From a virus: a stretch of 25,580 nt of DNA. The stretch is taken from IMG/VR virus record IMGVR_UViG_3300046733_000117, positions 1-25,580 of that record; one strand, written 5' to 3'. Below, piece by piece: positions 7,812-17,278 of this stretch (positions within the stretch are counted from its first letter, which is position 1; every line of letters starts with the position of its first letter). A program made the translations under genes and the position numbers. The notes beneath the pieces were generated by a model. It worked only from the letters and a program-made list of their open reading frames with translations, made no database searches and was not told the DNA's origin.

Positions 7812-8427
7812 AGTTCTGTGTTTTTTGTATAAAGTAAATAATATCCCAAACCTTTGAAGTACCACCTACCGAAGTTATTTTAAATTCAACACCATCTGCA
7901 ACAAAGTCAGCGTCTGTATAATATTGCATCACCATACTTTCTTGATGCTCTATATCATTTCCTTTAGGAAAAGCTAATGTACCTGATACTCTTGCTATTT
8001 GACCTGATCCTACAAGATTGTATTCTAAGAATGTTTGGTTTGCATTAGGTGCTTGTGCTTTAAAGGCTATTGTAAATAAATAAGTGTCGTTTACGTTTTC
8101 TCCTAGTATCTTCTGTGTGCTAGAATCATAATAGTCAAATCCTGTGTGACTTCTTACAACATTGCCTGCATTATTAGGAACAGTCGTTAGTGTGTCTGCT
8201 GCTAAAGATAACTTGTTAGTACTAGTGTAAACTGTGTCATCATATCTTGCCCATCCTAATCCACTATAAGCACCACCTTGAGGATAAATTTTTCTCCACT
8301 CTCCGTTCCAAACAGTATAGACACCTGTAGAAGTAGTTACGTAAGCACCCTCTTCTATTTTGTAGGCTTCTCTTATTTCATCAGAGTCTACATCTACCTG
8401 TACTTTGTATGAAGTGTTTTTAATCAT
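7804..8427 (-). CDS. Putative virion surface / head fibre protein
   Basis: This 207-aa protein has an N-terminal anchor-like portion (YKIEEGAYVTTSTGVYTVWN) and then a beta-rich domain beginning GGAYSGLGWARYDDTVYTS, with LSLAADTLTTVPNN and an aromatic-rich end (KVWDIIYFIQK). The pattern (WARYDDTxYT, then L-x-(V/L)PNN) resembles small jelly-roll proteins often found in marine phage virions as head fibres or decorations. That is a family-level impression without a hard motif. It lies in the head module between a coiled-coil protein and the scaffold and starts 16 nt after the previous stop. Confidence 0.5.
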   Translation of the reverse strand: MIKNTSYKVQVDVDSDEIREAYKIEEGAYVTTSTGVYTVWNGEWRKIYPQGGAYSGLGWARYDDTVYTSTNKLSLAADTLTTVPNNAGNVVRSHTGFDYYDSSTQKILGENVNDTYLFTIAFKAQAPNANQTFLEYNLVGSGQIARVSGTLAFPKGNDIEHQESMVMQYYTDADFVADGVEFKITSVGGTSKVWDIIYFIQKTQNYA

Positions 8428-8443
8428 TTAGATTGTTGTGTTT

Positions 8444-8869
8444 TTATTTCACAAAGAATTTAACATCGCTAATAAATTTAACAGCTTCTCTTACTAAGTC
8501 AATGTTTTCTTTTTTAGCTTGTAGCAATTTATTATACACATCTATTTGCTTAGGATTCATATCAAGTTCCTTAGCTGCTCTTTCAATGTCATTAATTGCT
8601 GTTTCATAGTAAGCTACATTAAATATAGCCGAACCATCTCTTAACGTATTTGTTTCGTTCATAAACTTTTTAGCTTCTGAATTTACATCTACAAGTTTTT
8701 TAATTAGAGATATAGCTTCTTTTTTTAATTTCTTTGCTCTTTGGTTTCCTTTTTCAATGTCCTTTAAAACATTCTTAGCTTCAATAGCTAACTCTACCTT
8801 TTCTAACTCTTTCTTATTGAGTTTCACCTCTGATAGCTTTGTAAAAATCTTTTGTAATTCAGGTTTCAT
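8444..8869 (-). CDS. Uncharacterised all-helical coiled-coil protein
   Basis: This 141-aa, Lys/Glu-rich protein is almost wholly helical, with heptad-like runs (LNKKELEKVELAIEAKNVLK, then KEAISLIKKLVDVNSEAKKF) and no cysteines or catalytic motifs. It lies directly after the prohead protease in the head module and probably on the transcript from 10043-10071. A scaffold- or core-like role is plausible, but nothing in the sequence is diagnostic. Confidence 0.7.
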   Translation of the reverse strand: MKPELQKIFTKLSEVKLNKKELEKVELAIEAKNVLKDIEKGNQRAKKLKKEAISLIKKLVDVNSEAKKFMNETNTLRDGSAIFNVAYYETAINDIERAAKELDMNPKQIDVYNKLLQAKKENIDLVREAVKFISDVKFFVK

Positions 8870-8880
8870 ATTTATTTATT

Positions 8881-10038
8881 TTAATTTATAGGTATACAAT
8901 TAGGCACTAACTTGCCATTTTTTCTTTTCATTCCGTATTGCTCATATCCTGCTTGACAAGGCTTTTTTAAATTGTGTTGCTCGCAAGGCATAAACCATAT
9001 CTTATCTTCAAATTCGTGTTCGTGATAACCATCACATCCTAAATCCTTTGCAGCTTCTAGTGCTTGTTCTTTAGTAGAGTAGGCTAGTCTGTCATCTATG
9101 ATAGCAGTATTCTCATCAATCACTTGTGATCCTACATACATATCTAGCTTTTTAAGTTTGTTGATTGCCCACTCAACTCCTGAAGTGCCACCCCAAGCAT
9201 CCCACATTAGTCCTCCACATCCTTCCGAGTAAGGTACATCTTTGTGTTGTTGGTGTCTTTTAAAGGATGCCATTCTAGCAATAGTATCTCTAGTGATTGG
9301 CTCTTTGTTAGCTAATTGGTTTGCTCTTTTTTTTCCTGTAGCTTCTCCACAAGAACCCCAACCATTCTTTTCTGCCCATTCTAAGGCTCTTTTAGCGTTA
9401 TTTGATGCTGAGTCAGGATAATCTGTATAAGATTCTAGTTCTTCCTTAAAAAGGTCTATTATTTGGTCTATCGTTTGTTTCGCATCTTGCTCTTCTTTTG
9501 ACATTCCTACAGCATCTTTGGGTCTTTCCATTTTATCTGCAAAGTAACCCTCAATAGAAAAGCCTTTTACCTTACCTGTTTTTACAAACTTCTCCCAAAC
9601 ATCATCATTATTTACTTTTACAGTACCCATCCAAGTTCCGATAGGCACATCCATACCGTACTTTCTGCTCTTATCGTGCACCTCATCCTCTACGATCCAA
9701 GACTCTACTAAGCTAAGTCCTGATAGTTCATACTGATGTTCTAGTGTTGAGTTGTTTTGATTGCCTTTCATTAAATACATTTGAGAGGCTTTTAAGACAG
9801 TATCTTTAGAAAAGTATATGTAGTACTCATCTTCTCCTGATCTTCTATATATAGGCTTGTTAGGTATCAATAAAGCACCCATAAGAATCTTTTTCTCACC
9901 TGATACTTCAGCTAGTTTTATTTCTTCTGCTTTTAGTGCTACAAAGTCCTCTTCTATTGCAGGATTCTCTACTACGCTTATAGCTTCGATTCCTACTGCA
10001 TCTTGGTCTTCGTCTAGTATAAGTTCTACGATTCTCAT
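8881..10038 (-). CDS. XkdF-like prohead serine protease fused to Cys-rich C-terminal domains
   Basis: Residues about 47-170 match the XkdF/S78-type phage maturation protease pattern: ALLIPNKPIYRR, YYIYFSKDTV, a candidate catalytic His in NSTLEHQ (about residue 100), Ser in LVESWIVEDE (about 112), PIGTWMGTVKV and GKVKGFSIEGYF. It would cut scaffold and coat proteins during prohead maturation. Two extra domains follow. Residues about 207-300 contain SASNNAKRALEWAEKNG, GSCGEATGKKRANQLA, and a His/Cys-rich GCGGLMWDAWGG. Residues about 315-385 contain LGCDGYHEHEFEDKIWFMPC and end GKLVPNCIPIN. The protein is 385 aa, far longer than a bare protease domain. It is first in its unit, 4 nt behind a late-class element. 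Confidence 0.8.
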   Translation of the reverse strand: MRIVELILDEDQDAVGIEAISVVENPAIEEDFVALKAEEIKLAEVSGEKKILMGALLIPNKPIYRRSGEDEYYIYFSKDTVLKASQMYLMKGNQNNSTLEHQYELSGLSLVESWIVEDEVHDKSRKYGMDVPIGTWMGTVKVNNDDVWEKFVKTGKVKGFSIEGYFADKMERPKDAVGMSKEEQDAKQTIDQIIDLFKEELESYTDYPDSASNNAKRALEWAEKNGWGSCGEATGKKRANQLANKEPITRDTIARMASFKRHQQHKDVPYSEGCGGLMWDAWGGTSGVEWAINKLKKLDMYVGSQVIDENTAIIDDRLAYSTKEQALEAAKDLGCDGYHEHEFEDKIWFMPCEQHNLKKPCQAGYEQYGMKRKNGKLVPNCIPIN

Positions 10039-10042
10039 AATA

Positions 10043-10071
10043 ATATAACGCTTATTTTAAATTAATTTGCA
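10043..10071 (-). promoter_or_regulatory. Late-class promoter-like element P2
   Basis: TGCAAA (10066-10071), 15 nt, CGTTATAT (10043-10050), then 4 nt to the protease ATG at 10038. The upstream box starts 3 nt after the tape measure stop codon; there is no terminator between the tail and head modules here. Confidence 0.75.
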
Positions 10072-10073
10072 TT

Positions 10074-11729
10074 TTAAATACTAGCAGATTCTACTATGTT
10101 TCTATCTAACCCTTGTGCAGTTGTTACATCGTTGCTTACTACGTAGGCTCTTTGTGGTTTAGCTTGTTGTCCTGATATAGCATCTGCAAGTTGATTAGTA
10201 CCTCCTACACCTACTACATTAAAGTCAGGTGCTTGTGCCTCTACTGTTGGTGCTTGTATCTGTGGTGTGCTTATACTTGCGCCTCCTCCTGTTGCTGCTG
10301 AAGCTGCTTTAGTTGCATTTACTGCTGATTTAACGCTAGAAATAATTCCTGCTGCTTGACCTGCAAAAGCAATTAACAAAGGAATGTTAGCAGGAAATCC
10401 TACTTTAGCTGTTGATGCTGCTCCTTTAGCTATATCAACTCCTGCTGCTGATGCTCTTAAAGATATTTCTGATAGTGTAGCTTTAGCTTGTTCTATTTGC
10501 TCTCTTAGTCTTATTCCTTGTTTAGCTATGAATAATGCTTTCCCAACTTTAGTTTCTTCTCCTGCTGCATTAATTGTAGCATCTAAAGTGTCATTTATTA
10601 ATTCTTTTCTTTTCTCTGCATCTTCTTCAGCCTTTTTTAAATCTTCTTCTGCTTGGAATATTTTAGCATCTCTTAAATCTTGATCTCTTTCTTGTAATTC
10701 TCTTTCTAAAGAAATAGCGTTGATTTTTTGCTCTGATCTAAATCCTTCAATCTGTGCTAGTACTGCTTCTCTTTCATTTTGTGCTTCTAATAAAGCTATG
10801 TAGTTTTCTTGATTTTGGTTTTTATCATATTCTGCTTGCGCTGCTGCTATAGTTATGTCAACATTTTCAAGCATTAATTTTTGTTGTTCTTCTAATACTT
10901 CGCTTAGCCTTTCATTAGCTGCTATCCTTTCTTCAATAGACAATGTCTCATCATCTCTTATTTGTCTTTGCTGCTCAGCTTGTCTATCATACTTTTCTAT
11001 TAAGCCTTGATTTATAACAGCAGCTACTTCTGCCTGTTTGTTTAATTCTACTGTACCTTTTGCAGCATCATAAGTAGACTTAGCATAATCTTTAATACTA
11101 TTTACTACAGAAGGAACTACCTCTGACACTTTATCGAAAGTATTGTTTACTCCTGTTACAACATCAAATAATTCTTTTCCTGCTTCTTTAGCACTTTCTG
11201 CTGCACCTGCAAAATCTCCTGCAAATACTTTAACTACAGCTTCTCCTAAAAATCCTAAAGCATCTAAGGCACTAGAGACTCTTTCTATTACATTGTCTAC
11301 AATAGCTTGACCAAAGTTTTTAAGAGACTGTACAGGGTTTTCAAATAGCCCTTTAAAGTAATCTATAACAGTTCCTACGTTTTGATCTAGGAATTTAAAT
11401 AGATCATTAAAAGCTATACTTAGTGCTTCGGTTGCAGTTGTAAAAGTGTCTACTACTTTTTGATTAGAGCTAAAAGTTTCTCTTAGTAAGTCAAAGGCTT
11501 TGATCACTACTGTTGCACCTAACGCACCCTTAAAAATGTTTTGGATTCCTTTTAATACTTTTGTAGATTTCTTAGCTTGTTTCTCTACACCATCTAAACC
11601 TTTCTCTATTGTGCTTGTTGCTGTTTCTGAGTTACTTTTTACATCTTTTAAAATATCTGATACATCGTTTAAAGTAGCTTCAGTTCCTTTAGCGTCTACC
11701 TCTAACTCTATTTTGTATTGTTGTGCCAT
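10074..11729 (-). CDS. Tail tape measure protein
   Basis: This 551-aa protein begins MAQQYKIELEVDAKGTEATL, the usual start of tape measures. A long coiled coil follows at about residues 25-65 (SNSETATSTIEKGLDGVEKQ). Hydrophobic segments lie near 65-85 and 110-190, and a very long Glu/Gln/Arg helix spans about 225-375 (QAEQQRQIRDDETLSIEERI). A small-residue hydrophobic helix follows at about 430-470 (PLLIAFAGQAAGIISSVKSA). It sets tail length and is carried in the tube lumen. At the usual 1.5 Å per residue this predicts a tail of about 80 nm. It unusually follows the tail-tip genes and precedes the head genes. Confidence 0.85.
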   Translation of the reverse strand: MAQQYKIELEVDAKGTEATLNDVSDILKDVKSNSETATSTIEKGLDGVEKQAKKSTKVLKGIQNIFKGALGATVVIKAFDLLRETFSSNQKVVDTFTTATEALSIAFNDLFKFLDQNVGTVIDYFKGLFENPVQSLKNFGQAIVDNVIERVSSALDALGFLGEAVVKVFAGDFAGAAESAKEAGKELFDVVTGVNNTFDKVSEVVPSVVNSIKDYAKSTYDAAKGTVELNKQAEVAAVINQGLIEKYDRQAEQQRQIRDDETLSIEERIAANERLSEVLEEQQKLMLENVDITIAAAQAEYDKNQNQENYIALLEAQNEREAVLAQIEGFRSEQKINAISLERELQERDQDLRDAKIFQAEEDLKKAEEDAEKRKELINDTLDATINAAGEETKVGKALFIAKQGIRLREQIEQAKATLSEISLRASAAGVDIAKGAASTAKVGFPANIPLLIAFAGQAAGIISSVKSAVNATKAASAATGGGASISTPQIQAPTVEAQAPDFNVVGVGGTNQLADAISGQQAKPQRAYVVSNDVTTAQGLDRNIVESASI

Positions 11730-11860
11730 TTTATTTCTTTTTTAATCTGTTTAAATGCTCCCTTAAAACTATCAGGCAAAGCATACTTACCTTGTGCTAT
11801 TCTTATATTTTCTGTGTCTCCTTTTGCTACGCTAAGTACTTCTAGTATATTCTCTAACAT
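11708..11860 (-). CDS. Small 50-aa protein coupled to the tape measure gene
   Basis: The frame starts at the ATG at 11860, one base after the stop of the tail hub gene (TAATATG), and ends with TAG at 11708, overlapping the tape measure start by 22 nt in another frame. The peptide begins MLENILEVLSVAKGDTENIR and ends with a basic segment KQIKKEIKWHNN. The tight fit between two genes, a soluble helical composition and the absence of another use for this DNA support coding. No known family; a tail assembly helper is possible from position. Confidence 0.65.
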   Translation of the reverse strand: MLENILEVLSVAKGDTENIRIAQGKYALPDSFKGAFKQIKKEIKWHNNTK

Positions 11861-11861
11861 A

Positions 11862-14800
11862 TTAATTATTAAAATCTATTCTAACAGCACTCAACAATGT
11901 AGAACTTGCTCTTGGGAAAACTCTAAATTGACCACTCAAATCTCCACCACCTTGTAAGTTGTTTGCTATCGTTACATCGTGTACCTGTGTACCCCCTGCG
12001 TCATTTGTTGATGGTGTTACATTTGTAGTTAATGTTGAGTTTGTTAATGTTACGTAGTAAGCACCATTTGAAACTACTTCAATTTGTAATACTACATTTT
12101 CAGGCACAACTACAGCACCAGTCACATTGTTCCAAGATGTTTGTGGACTTATTCTATATCTAAACGATACAGTTGTAGCAGGATCAGCAACTGGACTGCC
12201 TGAGTAACTAAGTGAAGCTGTTTTGTCACTAGCTTGTATTGATCCTGTCACTTCTATAACATAAGTAGAACTAGTGTGAGAATCTTTTACTACTGATACA
12301 CCTGTGCCACCTGGACTTACTGTTGGTGTTGTAATACTTCCTGCTGTAAATTCATATCCTGAATTGGCTGTGTATGTAAGCAAGTATCTATATGTGTCTC
12401 CACTCTCACCTCTTGGTTTAAGAACTGAATTGTTTCCTTCAAAGTCAGCTTTAGAGGCTTCATAAGATGGGTCTTTGTAAACACTCAGACTTGCATTCTG
12501 TACTGTTGTAGGAATAGAAATATCAGTTTGATAAACATCTACATTTGTCGCTGAAACGTGAATATTATAAGTGTGATTGCCATCGTTAGAAGCACTAGGG
12601 AAATTACCTCCAACTGTGATGTTCATAACATCTCCTACTAAGACTTTATCTAAAGTGTATTGGCTAGATACGTTAGTACCACTTTCAAAAAGCTGTATAC
12701 TTGTAACTTGACTTTCTGATAGCCACTCGCCTTCATTATTAGTAAATAAGAACTCAAGAGCAGGGCTTATAGCATTGCCACATTGACCTGTACTGTAAGA
12801 TATTTGACCAGTTCCTAAACTTGCATTTATGTTTGATATTACAGGGTTTTGGAAAGATAATGTACCACCACTACAAGTAGCTGCACTTTGTGTTGTAAAT
12901 GTTTGAATAGCACCATAGCTAGTGTCTACTGTATTGGTTGCATAAGCCCTGTAGGAATAAAACTGATTTGAGTTTAAGCCACTAATAGGAGCGTTATAGG
13001 ATCCTGCTGAAGTGCCTACTACTGTTACATTAGAAATAGTATTAGATAAAGATGGTGTTCCTGACCCTGTTATATACACAAATCCTTTTACTGTATAATT
13101 AGGATTACCTACATCGGTTACATTGCCTTCAAAAGTAACACTAGAAGTACCAACACTACTAGCTAGATTGGTTGTTACAGATGGAGCATATGTTGTTGGC
13201 GATGTTGCTGCTGTGGAAAATGTAAGAACGCTACCATATGCAGTTCCTTGAGTATTTATTGCAAATGCTCTATAAGAATACGAAGTGCTAGATGGCAACC
13301 CAGTTAATGCACCTGAAAAAGAACCTGAACTAGTTCCTGATACTGGCAAAGTAAGATTGCTTGAGTCAGGTGTACCTGATCCTTGCATATAATAAAAACC
13401 TTTAGAACTATAATTTGGAACTCCTACGTTTGTAACATTTCCTTGTAAAATTGTAGAACTACTTGTAGGTGTTGAATTACCTGACGTAATTACAGTAGCT
13501 AAACTTTGTGTTGCTGCTGTAGTAAAGGTTATTACATTCCCTGTAACTACTGTAGAAGAAGGTGTAATAGCATAAGCAACAAAAGAATAAGTAGATGAAG
13601 CTGATAGTGAAGTAATATTTGTAGAATACGCATTTGTATCTGTTCCTGAAACTATTACGTTATTATCAGAAGCTGTAGGTGTGACACTACCTACTGCCCA
13701 ATAGAATCCTCTAGTTGTATAGGCAGGGCTTCCTGCTGATGTTACTTGTCCATTTAAGGTAGCTGATGTTTGTTGTATAGGATTTGCATTAGATGTAACT
13801 ACTGTAGGTAACACATCTGCAACAGGTGCTACATAAGGATTAACAAGGTTTAAAAGTTCTAAGTTGCTTTCTCCTGTTTCTAGGTTACTTTCAATGCTGT
13901 TAATTTTATATATCCTATCTAATATCTGCACCTTGTCTGCTAAAGAATAGTTTAGCAAGAAGCTGATAGGCAAATAGGCTTTTACTTTTGTAAGTCTTAG
14001 CTTAGCATTGAATATTTCTTCTATGTATGTTTTGTAGTAGTCTTCAAATAAAGTTCCTTCAAAAGTAGTATCTAATGAGTATTCGTTTACCTCTAAGTTA
14101 AAGTTTATGTTTGAGTCATCAACTCCTGAATTAATAGTAACACTATTGGAAGGTATAAAGTATGTAGTTATATTAGTGAAACTACCGATCAAGTTATTTA
14201 AAAATCTTATTTGTGTAGGTGTGCTACTAACAGGATAAAATAATAAAGGCTTGCCAAAATAAGGATCATTGTTATCATCTACAAACCATCCTACTTGTGC
14301 AGATGTTAAAGCATTTGTTGCTCCGTTTATTAGTCTTTCGTATTTAAGGTGTTCAAATGGTGCTTTTACGCTGTATATATCACCTCCTGCATCAAAGTTA
14401 TCATCTCCCTTATATTCTACTGTACCCCACTCTACATTATTAGCTTGTTGATGTTGCAAGGCTAGCTTAGTTCCTAGTCCTTCATAACCAAAATCCACTT
14501 CTTTGAATGGTAAGGCTACATTCACATCCTTACTGGTTACTTCTACGTATTGTGTTATATCTCTTATTTCTGTAGAACTTGAATAAAAGCTATCAAGTGT
14601 TTTTACAGTTATTGTATCACCCTCGTAAAAAGCAGTCAAATTAAACATCTTAAATAACCCTGTGAGAAAGTCTATTACTTTCATCTTAGGTATTTGCTCT
14701 GTGATAATAAAGTTTTGTGCTGTTGAGACTAACAGCCCTGATGTTTGGTTATATGTTTTGCTTTCGCCTGTAAGATTATTTGATACTGCTAATGAGAATC

Positions 14801-15860
14801 CTGAGAAGTTTGTGTTACCTGCTGCGTATATAAAAATCTGATACCCTGTACTAGAGTTTGTAAGAAACCCTGTAAAATTATAAGCACCTGTAGTAGTTAC
14901 GTTTTCTTGTCTGTATATTTGACCATCCTTTTTTATTATTATAGAATAGTCGTTAGATGTTGTTTGAGTAGCAGTAAATGTGTAAGACATTTGCACAGGA
15001 CTTGCCATTCCAAAAACTTGAAAATTTGAACCATTACAAAATAAACCAGTAACATCTAAAGGAGGAGTGTCAGCAGGAAATCCTTCTATTAAAGTTGTAA
15101 CTAGTGCATCCTCATCAAAAGCACTTCCCTTTTTCCTATGAAGCCACATATATAGCTTGTAGTAAGGATCATTTGTAGAATCAAAGAAATCTGTAGAGAA
15201 TGTTATACCATAGGTTTCTTCTATTGCTTTGATAATTATATGCACAGGTATAGCATACTTTAACTCTTCATAATATACACCATTACCAGTAGCAGCATTT
15301 AAGTTGCCTATTGCTGTTGTGGCAGTATCATAAAACAATCTTGTAGTATGTGAAATAAGAGGAGCAACTAATGCGTCTGTGTAGGTTACACTATCAACTG
15401 TTTTATCGTGTCCATATCTTAAACCATCTAGGACTTCTGCTGCGCTATATTCGTGGCTGAAGTTGTCTAGCCATTCTAAAGAACTCAATGTGTCTTCTCC
15501 TAATAAGTCTTTTAGATCAATAGTATTTCCAAAGAATGTGATCTTGTAAGTATGTGGCTTGCCGTTTTTAAGATTGACACTATTTAGCTTGATCTTACCT
15601 TTTCTAAATTCTTTGTTGTTTAATTCTAATCTTGCTGTTGTTTTCTTTCTAGCATCGTAGCCATTGTCTATGTCGTAATTGTAATAGTGCTTGAATATTT
15701 TATTGTTAGTCTTAGATGCAGGCAAATTAAAAGTCTTGCTAAAATCTGTAAAGACCTTAGATATATCTTTTACGTTCTGTATGGTCTGAGTAACAGTTAC
15801 TGATTCATCTTTAAATAAATCAACTCTTTGACCCTCTATATACAACTGTAATACTTGCAT
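11862..15860 (-). CDS. Tail hub / tip protein with FN3-like repeats
   Basis: This is the longest gene here, 1332 aa. The N-terminal about 680 residues look like a tail-associated baseplate hub. They include MQVLQLYIEGQRVDLFKDES, a FSKTFNLPASKTNNKIFKHY segment, and ITFFGNTIDLKDLLGEDTLS. Three FN3-like repeats of about 100 residues follow (about 685-785, 785-890 and 890-992). Each opens with a VVTSNA-type strand, has the ATLNGQVTSAGSPAYTTRGF-type core and closes with an ITFTT-type strand. The final 340 residues are beta-rich, Ig-like or adhesin-like. The hub portion caps the tail tube and the repeats may reach toward cell-surface carbohydrate. Function of the extensions is inferred. Confidence 0.75.
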   Translation of the reverse strand: MQVLQLYIEGQRVDLFKDESVTVTQTIQNVKDISKVFTDFSKTFNLPASKTNNKIFKHYYNYDIDNGYDARKKTTARLELNNKEFRKGKIKLNSVNLKNGKPHTYKITFFGNTIDLKDLLGEDTLSSLEWLDNFSHEYSAAEVLDGLRYGHDKTVDSVTYTDALVAPLISHTTRLFYDTATTAIGNLNAATGNGVYYEELKYAIPVHIIIKAIEETYGITFSTDFFDSTNDPYYKLYMWLHRKKGSAFDEDALVTTLIEGFPADTPPLDVTGLFCNGSNFQVFGMASPVQMSYTFTATQTTSNDYSIIIKKDGQIYRQENVTTTGAYNFTGFLTNSSTGYQIFIYAAGNTNFSGFSLAVSNNLTGESKTYNQTSGLLVSTAQNFIITEQIPKMKVIDFLTGLFKMFNLTAFYEGDTITVKTLDSFYSSSTEIRDITQYVEVTSKDVNVALPFKEVDFGYEGLGTKLALQHQQANNVEWGTVEYKGDDNFDAGGDIYSVKAPFEHLKYERLINGATNALTSAQVGWFVDDNNDPYFGKPLLFYPVSSTPTQIRFLNNLIGSFTNITTYFIPSNSVTINSGVDDSNINFNLEVNEYSLDTTFEGTLFEDYYKTYIEEIFNAKLRLTKVKAYLPISFLLNYSLADKVQILDRIYKINSIESNLETGESNLELLNLVNPYVAPVADVLPTVVTSNANPIQQTSATLNGQVTSAGSPAYTTRGFYWAVGSVTPTASDNNVIVSGTDTNAYSTNITSLSASSTYSFVAYAITPSSTVVTGNVITFTTAATQSLATVITSGNSTPTSSSTILQGNVTNVGVPNYSSKGFYYMQGSGTPDSSNLTLPVSGTSSGSFSGALTGLPSSTSYSYRAFAINTQGTAYGSVLTFSTAATSPTTYAPSVTTNLASSVGTSSVTFEGNVTDVGNPNYTVKGFVYITGSGTPSLSNTISNVTVVGTSAGSYNAPISGLNSNQFYSYRAYATNTVDTSYGAIQTFTTQSAATCSGGTLSFQNPVISNINASLGTGQISYSTGQCGNAISPALEFLFTNNEGEWLSESQVTSIQLFESGTNVSSQYTLDKVLVGDVMNITVGGNFPSASNDGNHTYNIHVSATNVDVYQTDISIPTTVQNASLSVYKDPSYEASKADFEGNNSVLKPRGESGDTYRYLLTYTANSGYEFTAGSITTPTVSPGGTGVSVVKDSHTSSTYVIEVTGSIQASDKTASLSYSGSPVADPATTVSFRYRISPQTSWNNVTGAVVVPENVVLQIEVVSNGAYYVTLTNSTLTTNVTPSTNDAGGTQVHDVTIANNLQGGGDLSGQFRVFPRASSTLLSAVRIDFNN
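12880..13810 (-). repeat. Three tandem FN3-like domain repeats within the tail hub gene
   Basis: Three consecutive units of about 100 codons show the same order of motifs: a (T)xNGxVT core, then (G/K)GFxYxxGSxTP, an (S/T)SYSF/YRAYA strand, and a closing FTT. Unit boundaries lie near 13810, 13505, 13190 and 12880. Nucleotide divergence is considerable, so the duplication is old or under selection. Confidence 0.75.
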
Positions 15861-16775
15861 CTATCTTAAATCATTAATCACGTTAAAGGCATACTGTACA
15901 TTTATTGTGTAGTTTACTAGCCTGTCGTTTACGCTTGTTTTATATGTTAGCTGTGTTGTAGTAATATCTACAGGGATAACATCACTTCCTATTGTTGCCC
16001 ATACTTGTTCTGACAATAGCATTTCCTCAAAAGAAGCATTTAAAGCCTCTGATACGAATCCTGTGTTCATAGTGAGGCTAGTTGTACCCTGAGTATTTAA
16101 AACCCTCTTAGAATGCGTATTGATGTCGTATGTGCCCGTACTAGATACTAGCGATCTCTTATAAGTTTCTTTTGTAGTGTTGACGCTCTCTACTGACTTC
16201 TTAAAAAAGTACATATCTTGTAATGCTCCAAACTTATTTACAAAGGTCATTTTAATTGGTGTGTACTTAGGTTCGCAAACTCTTTTTATTGTTACTGTTT
16301 GACCACCTGCAAAAACACTTGTAGAGGCAGTTCCAAATAAATCATATACAATACCATTAGAACTTTCTTCTGCTACTTGCCCTGTTGTATTCTCAGGAAC
16401 ATATATTACAGTATTAGATTGCAATAAACTGTTAGAAGTTACTGTAGGACTTGCACCATCCATAAACTCACCATAACCATCGAAGCCTGTATGTGTGAAG
16501 TTTACATCTGATCCTACTTGAGCATCGCTAGTGTCGTAAAACTTAATAGTACCTGTGATATTTATTACCTGTGATGTATATGTGCCGTCAAAAGTTATGT
16601 CTATATAGTCTCTTGCTAGTTCGCTTATCTCAAACAATGCTCCGTCAGAACTATCTACATCTTTTGTGATAGTATAATGTTGCGTGCCTTCAACACTTAA
16701 ATCTAATGTAGCATAAGAACTACCTGCTTCGGTGTTGTAAATGTAGTAAGGACTTCTAAGTAATATATTTGCCAT
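15861..16775 (-). CDS. Putative distal tail / baseplate protein
   Basis: This 304-aa, beta-rich protein begins MANILLRSPYYIYNTEAGSS and has a central segment KFGALQDMYFFKKSVESVNT followed by a conserved-looking C-terminal domain (FVSEALNASFEEMLLSEQVW). It sits between a gp10-like protein and the tail hub gene, and its stop abuts the hub ATG (15861/15860). That is the position of a distal tail protein or baseplate adaptor. The fold cannot be confirmed here; the assignment is by position and composition. Confidence 0.55.
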   Translation of the reverse strand: MANILLRSPYYIYNTEAGSSYATLDLSVEGTQHYTITKDVDSSDGALFEISELARDYIDITFDGTYTSQVINITGTIKFYDTSDAQVGSDVNFTHTGFDGYGEFMDGASPTVTSNSLLQSNTVIYVPENTTGQVAEESSNGIVYDLFGTASTSVFAGGQTVTIKRVCEPKYTPIKMTFVNKFGALQDMYFFKKSVESVNTTKETYKRSLVSSTGTYDINTHSKRVLNTQGTTSLTMNTGFVSEALNASFEEMLLSEQVWATIGSDVIPVDITTTQLTYKTSVNDRLVNYTINVQYAFNVINDLR

Positions 16776-17278
16776 TATGTTGTAAAATCTAATAAATCGT
16801 CTATGTCTAAATTGAAGCTGTCTATAAGATCAGCAGGTAAATTATCAAAGGCTTTTTCGAAAGGTTTAGTAAAAAACAGGCTAGGCTTAATTCCTTTTTC
16901 TTTGATTGATCTTGCTAAAATAAATCCTATGCTTTTGTAGTTACCTTTCTTGTATCTTCCTTTCTCATCTCTTAGTCTAATGTTTCTAGCTTTTGCCCAC
17001 TTAGCTAATGCTTCAGAAGGTGGCTGCTTGTTAGAATAGCTAAAGATTGTATTGTACTTTTTTTTAGTTCCTGATACTCCCTGATCAACATACTGACCAT
17101 AAGGCAACATATAAAACTCTAATCCAAAACTATTAGGACTTACTTTTAAATCATATCCTAGAGAACCATATAAATCACTAGATACATTTTTGCCTTGCTT
17201 AGTAAGATTAGTCCTAGCCTGTTGTATTACATACTTAGCAAACCTATTTAATTCCTCTTTTGTTTTGTCAAAACTCAT
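16775..17278 (-). CDS. HK97 gp10-like neck/tail component
   Basis: This 167-aa protein has an N-terminal helix (FDKTKEELNRFAKYVIQQAR) and then a strand region containing LYGSLGYDLKVSPNSFGLEF and MLPYGQYVDQGVSGTKKKY. The pattern ('L..s....v......g.....YG.yvdqG..g') is characteristic of the HK97 gp10/tail-completion family. A basic insert and the segment ARSIKEKGIKPSLFFTKPFE follow, the latter also typical of that family. These proteins join head and tail. Its ATG overlaps the last base of the previous stop and its stop overlaps the next ATG, indicating a tightly coupled tail operon. Confidence 0.75.
   Translation of the reverse strand: MSFDKTKEELNRFAKYVIQQARTNLTKQGKNVSSDLYGSLGYDLKVSPNSFGLEFYMLPYGQYVDQGVSGTKKKYNTIFSYSNKQPPSEALAKWAKARNIRLRDEKGRYKKGNYKSIGFILARSIKEKGIKPSLFFTKPFEKAFDNLPADLIDSFNLDIDDLLDFTT

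Noticed and set aside
7811-7865. Longer start for the Cys-rich small gene at 7865
   Set aside because: It would overlap the upstream gene by 62 nt and the extra residues look like an out-of-frame shadow; the ATG at 7811 fits better.
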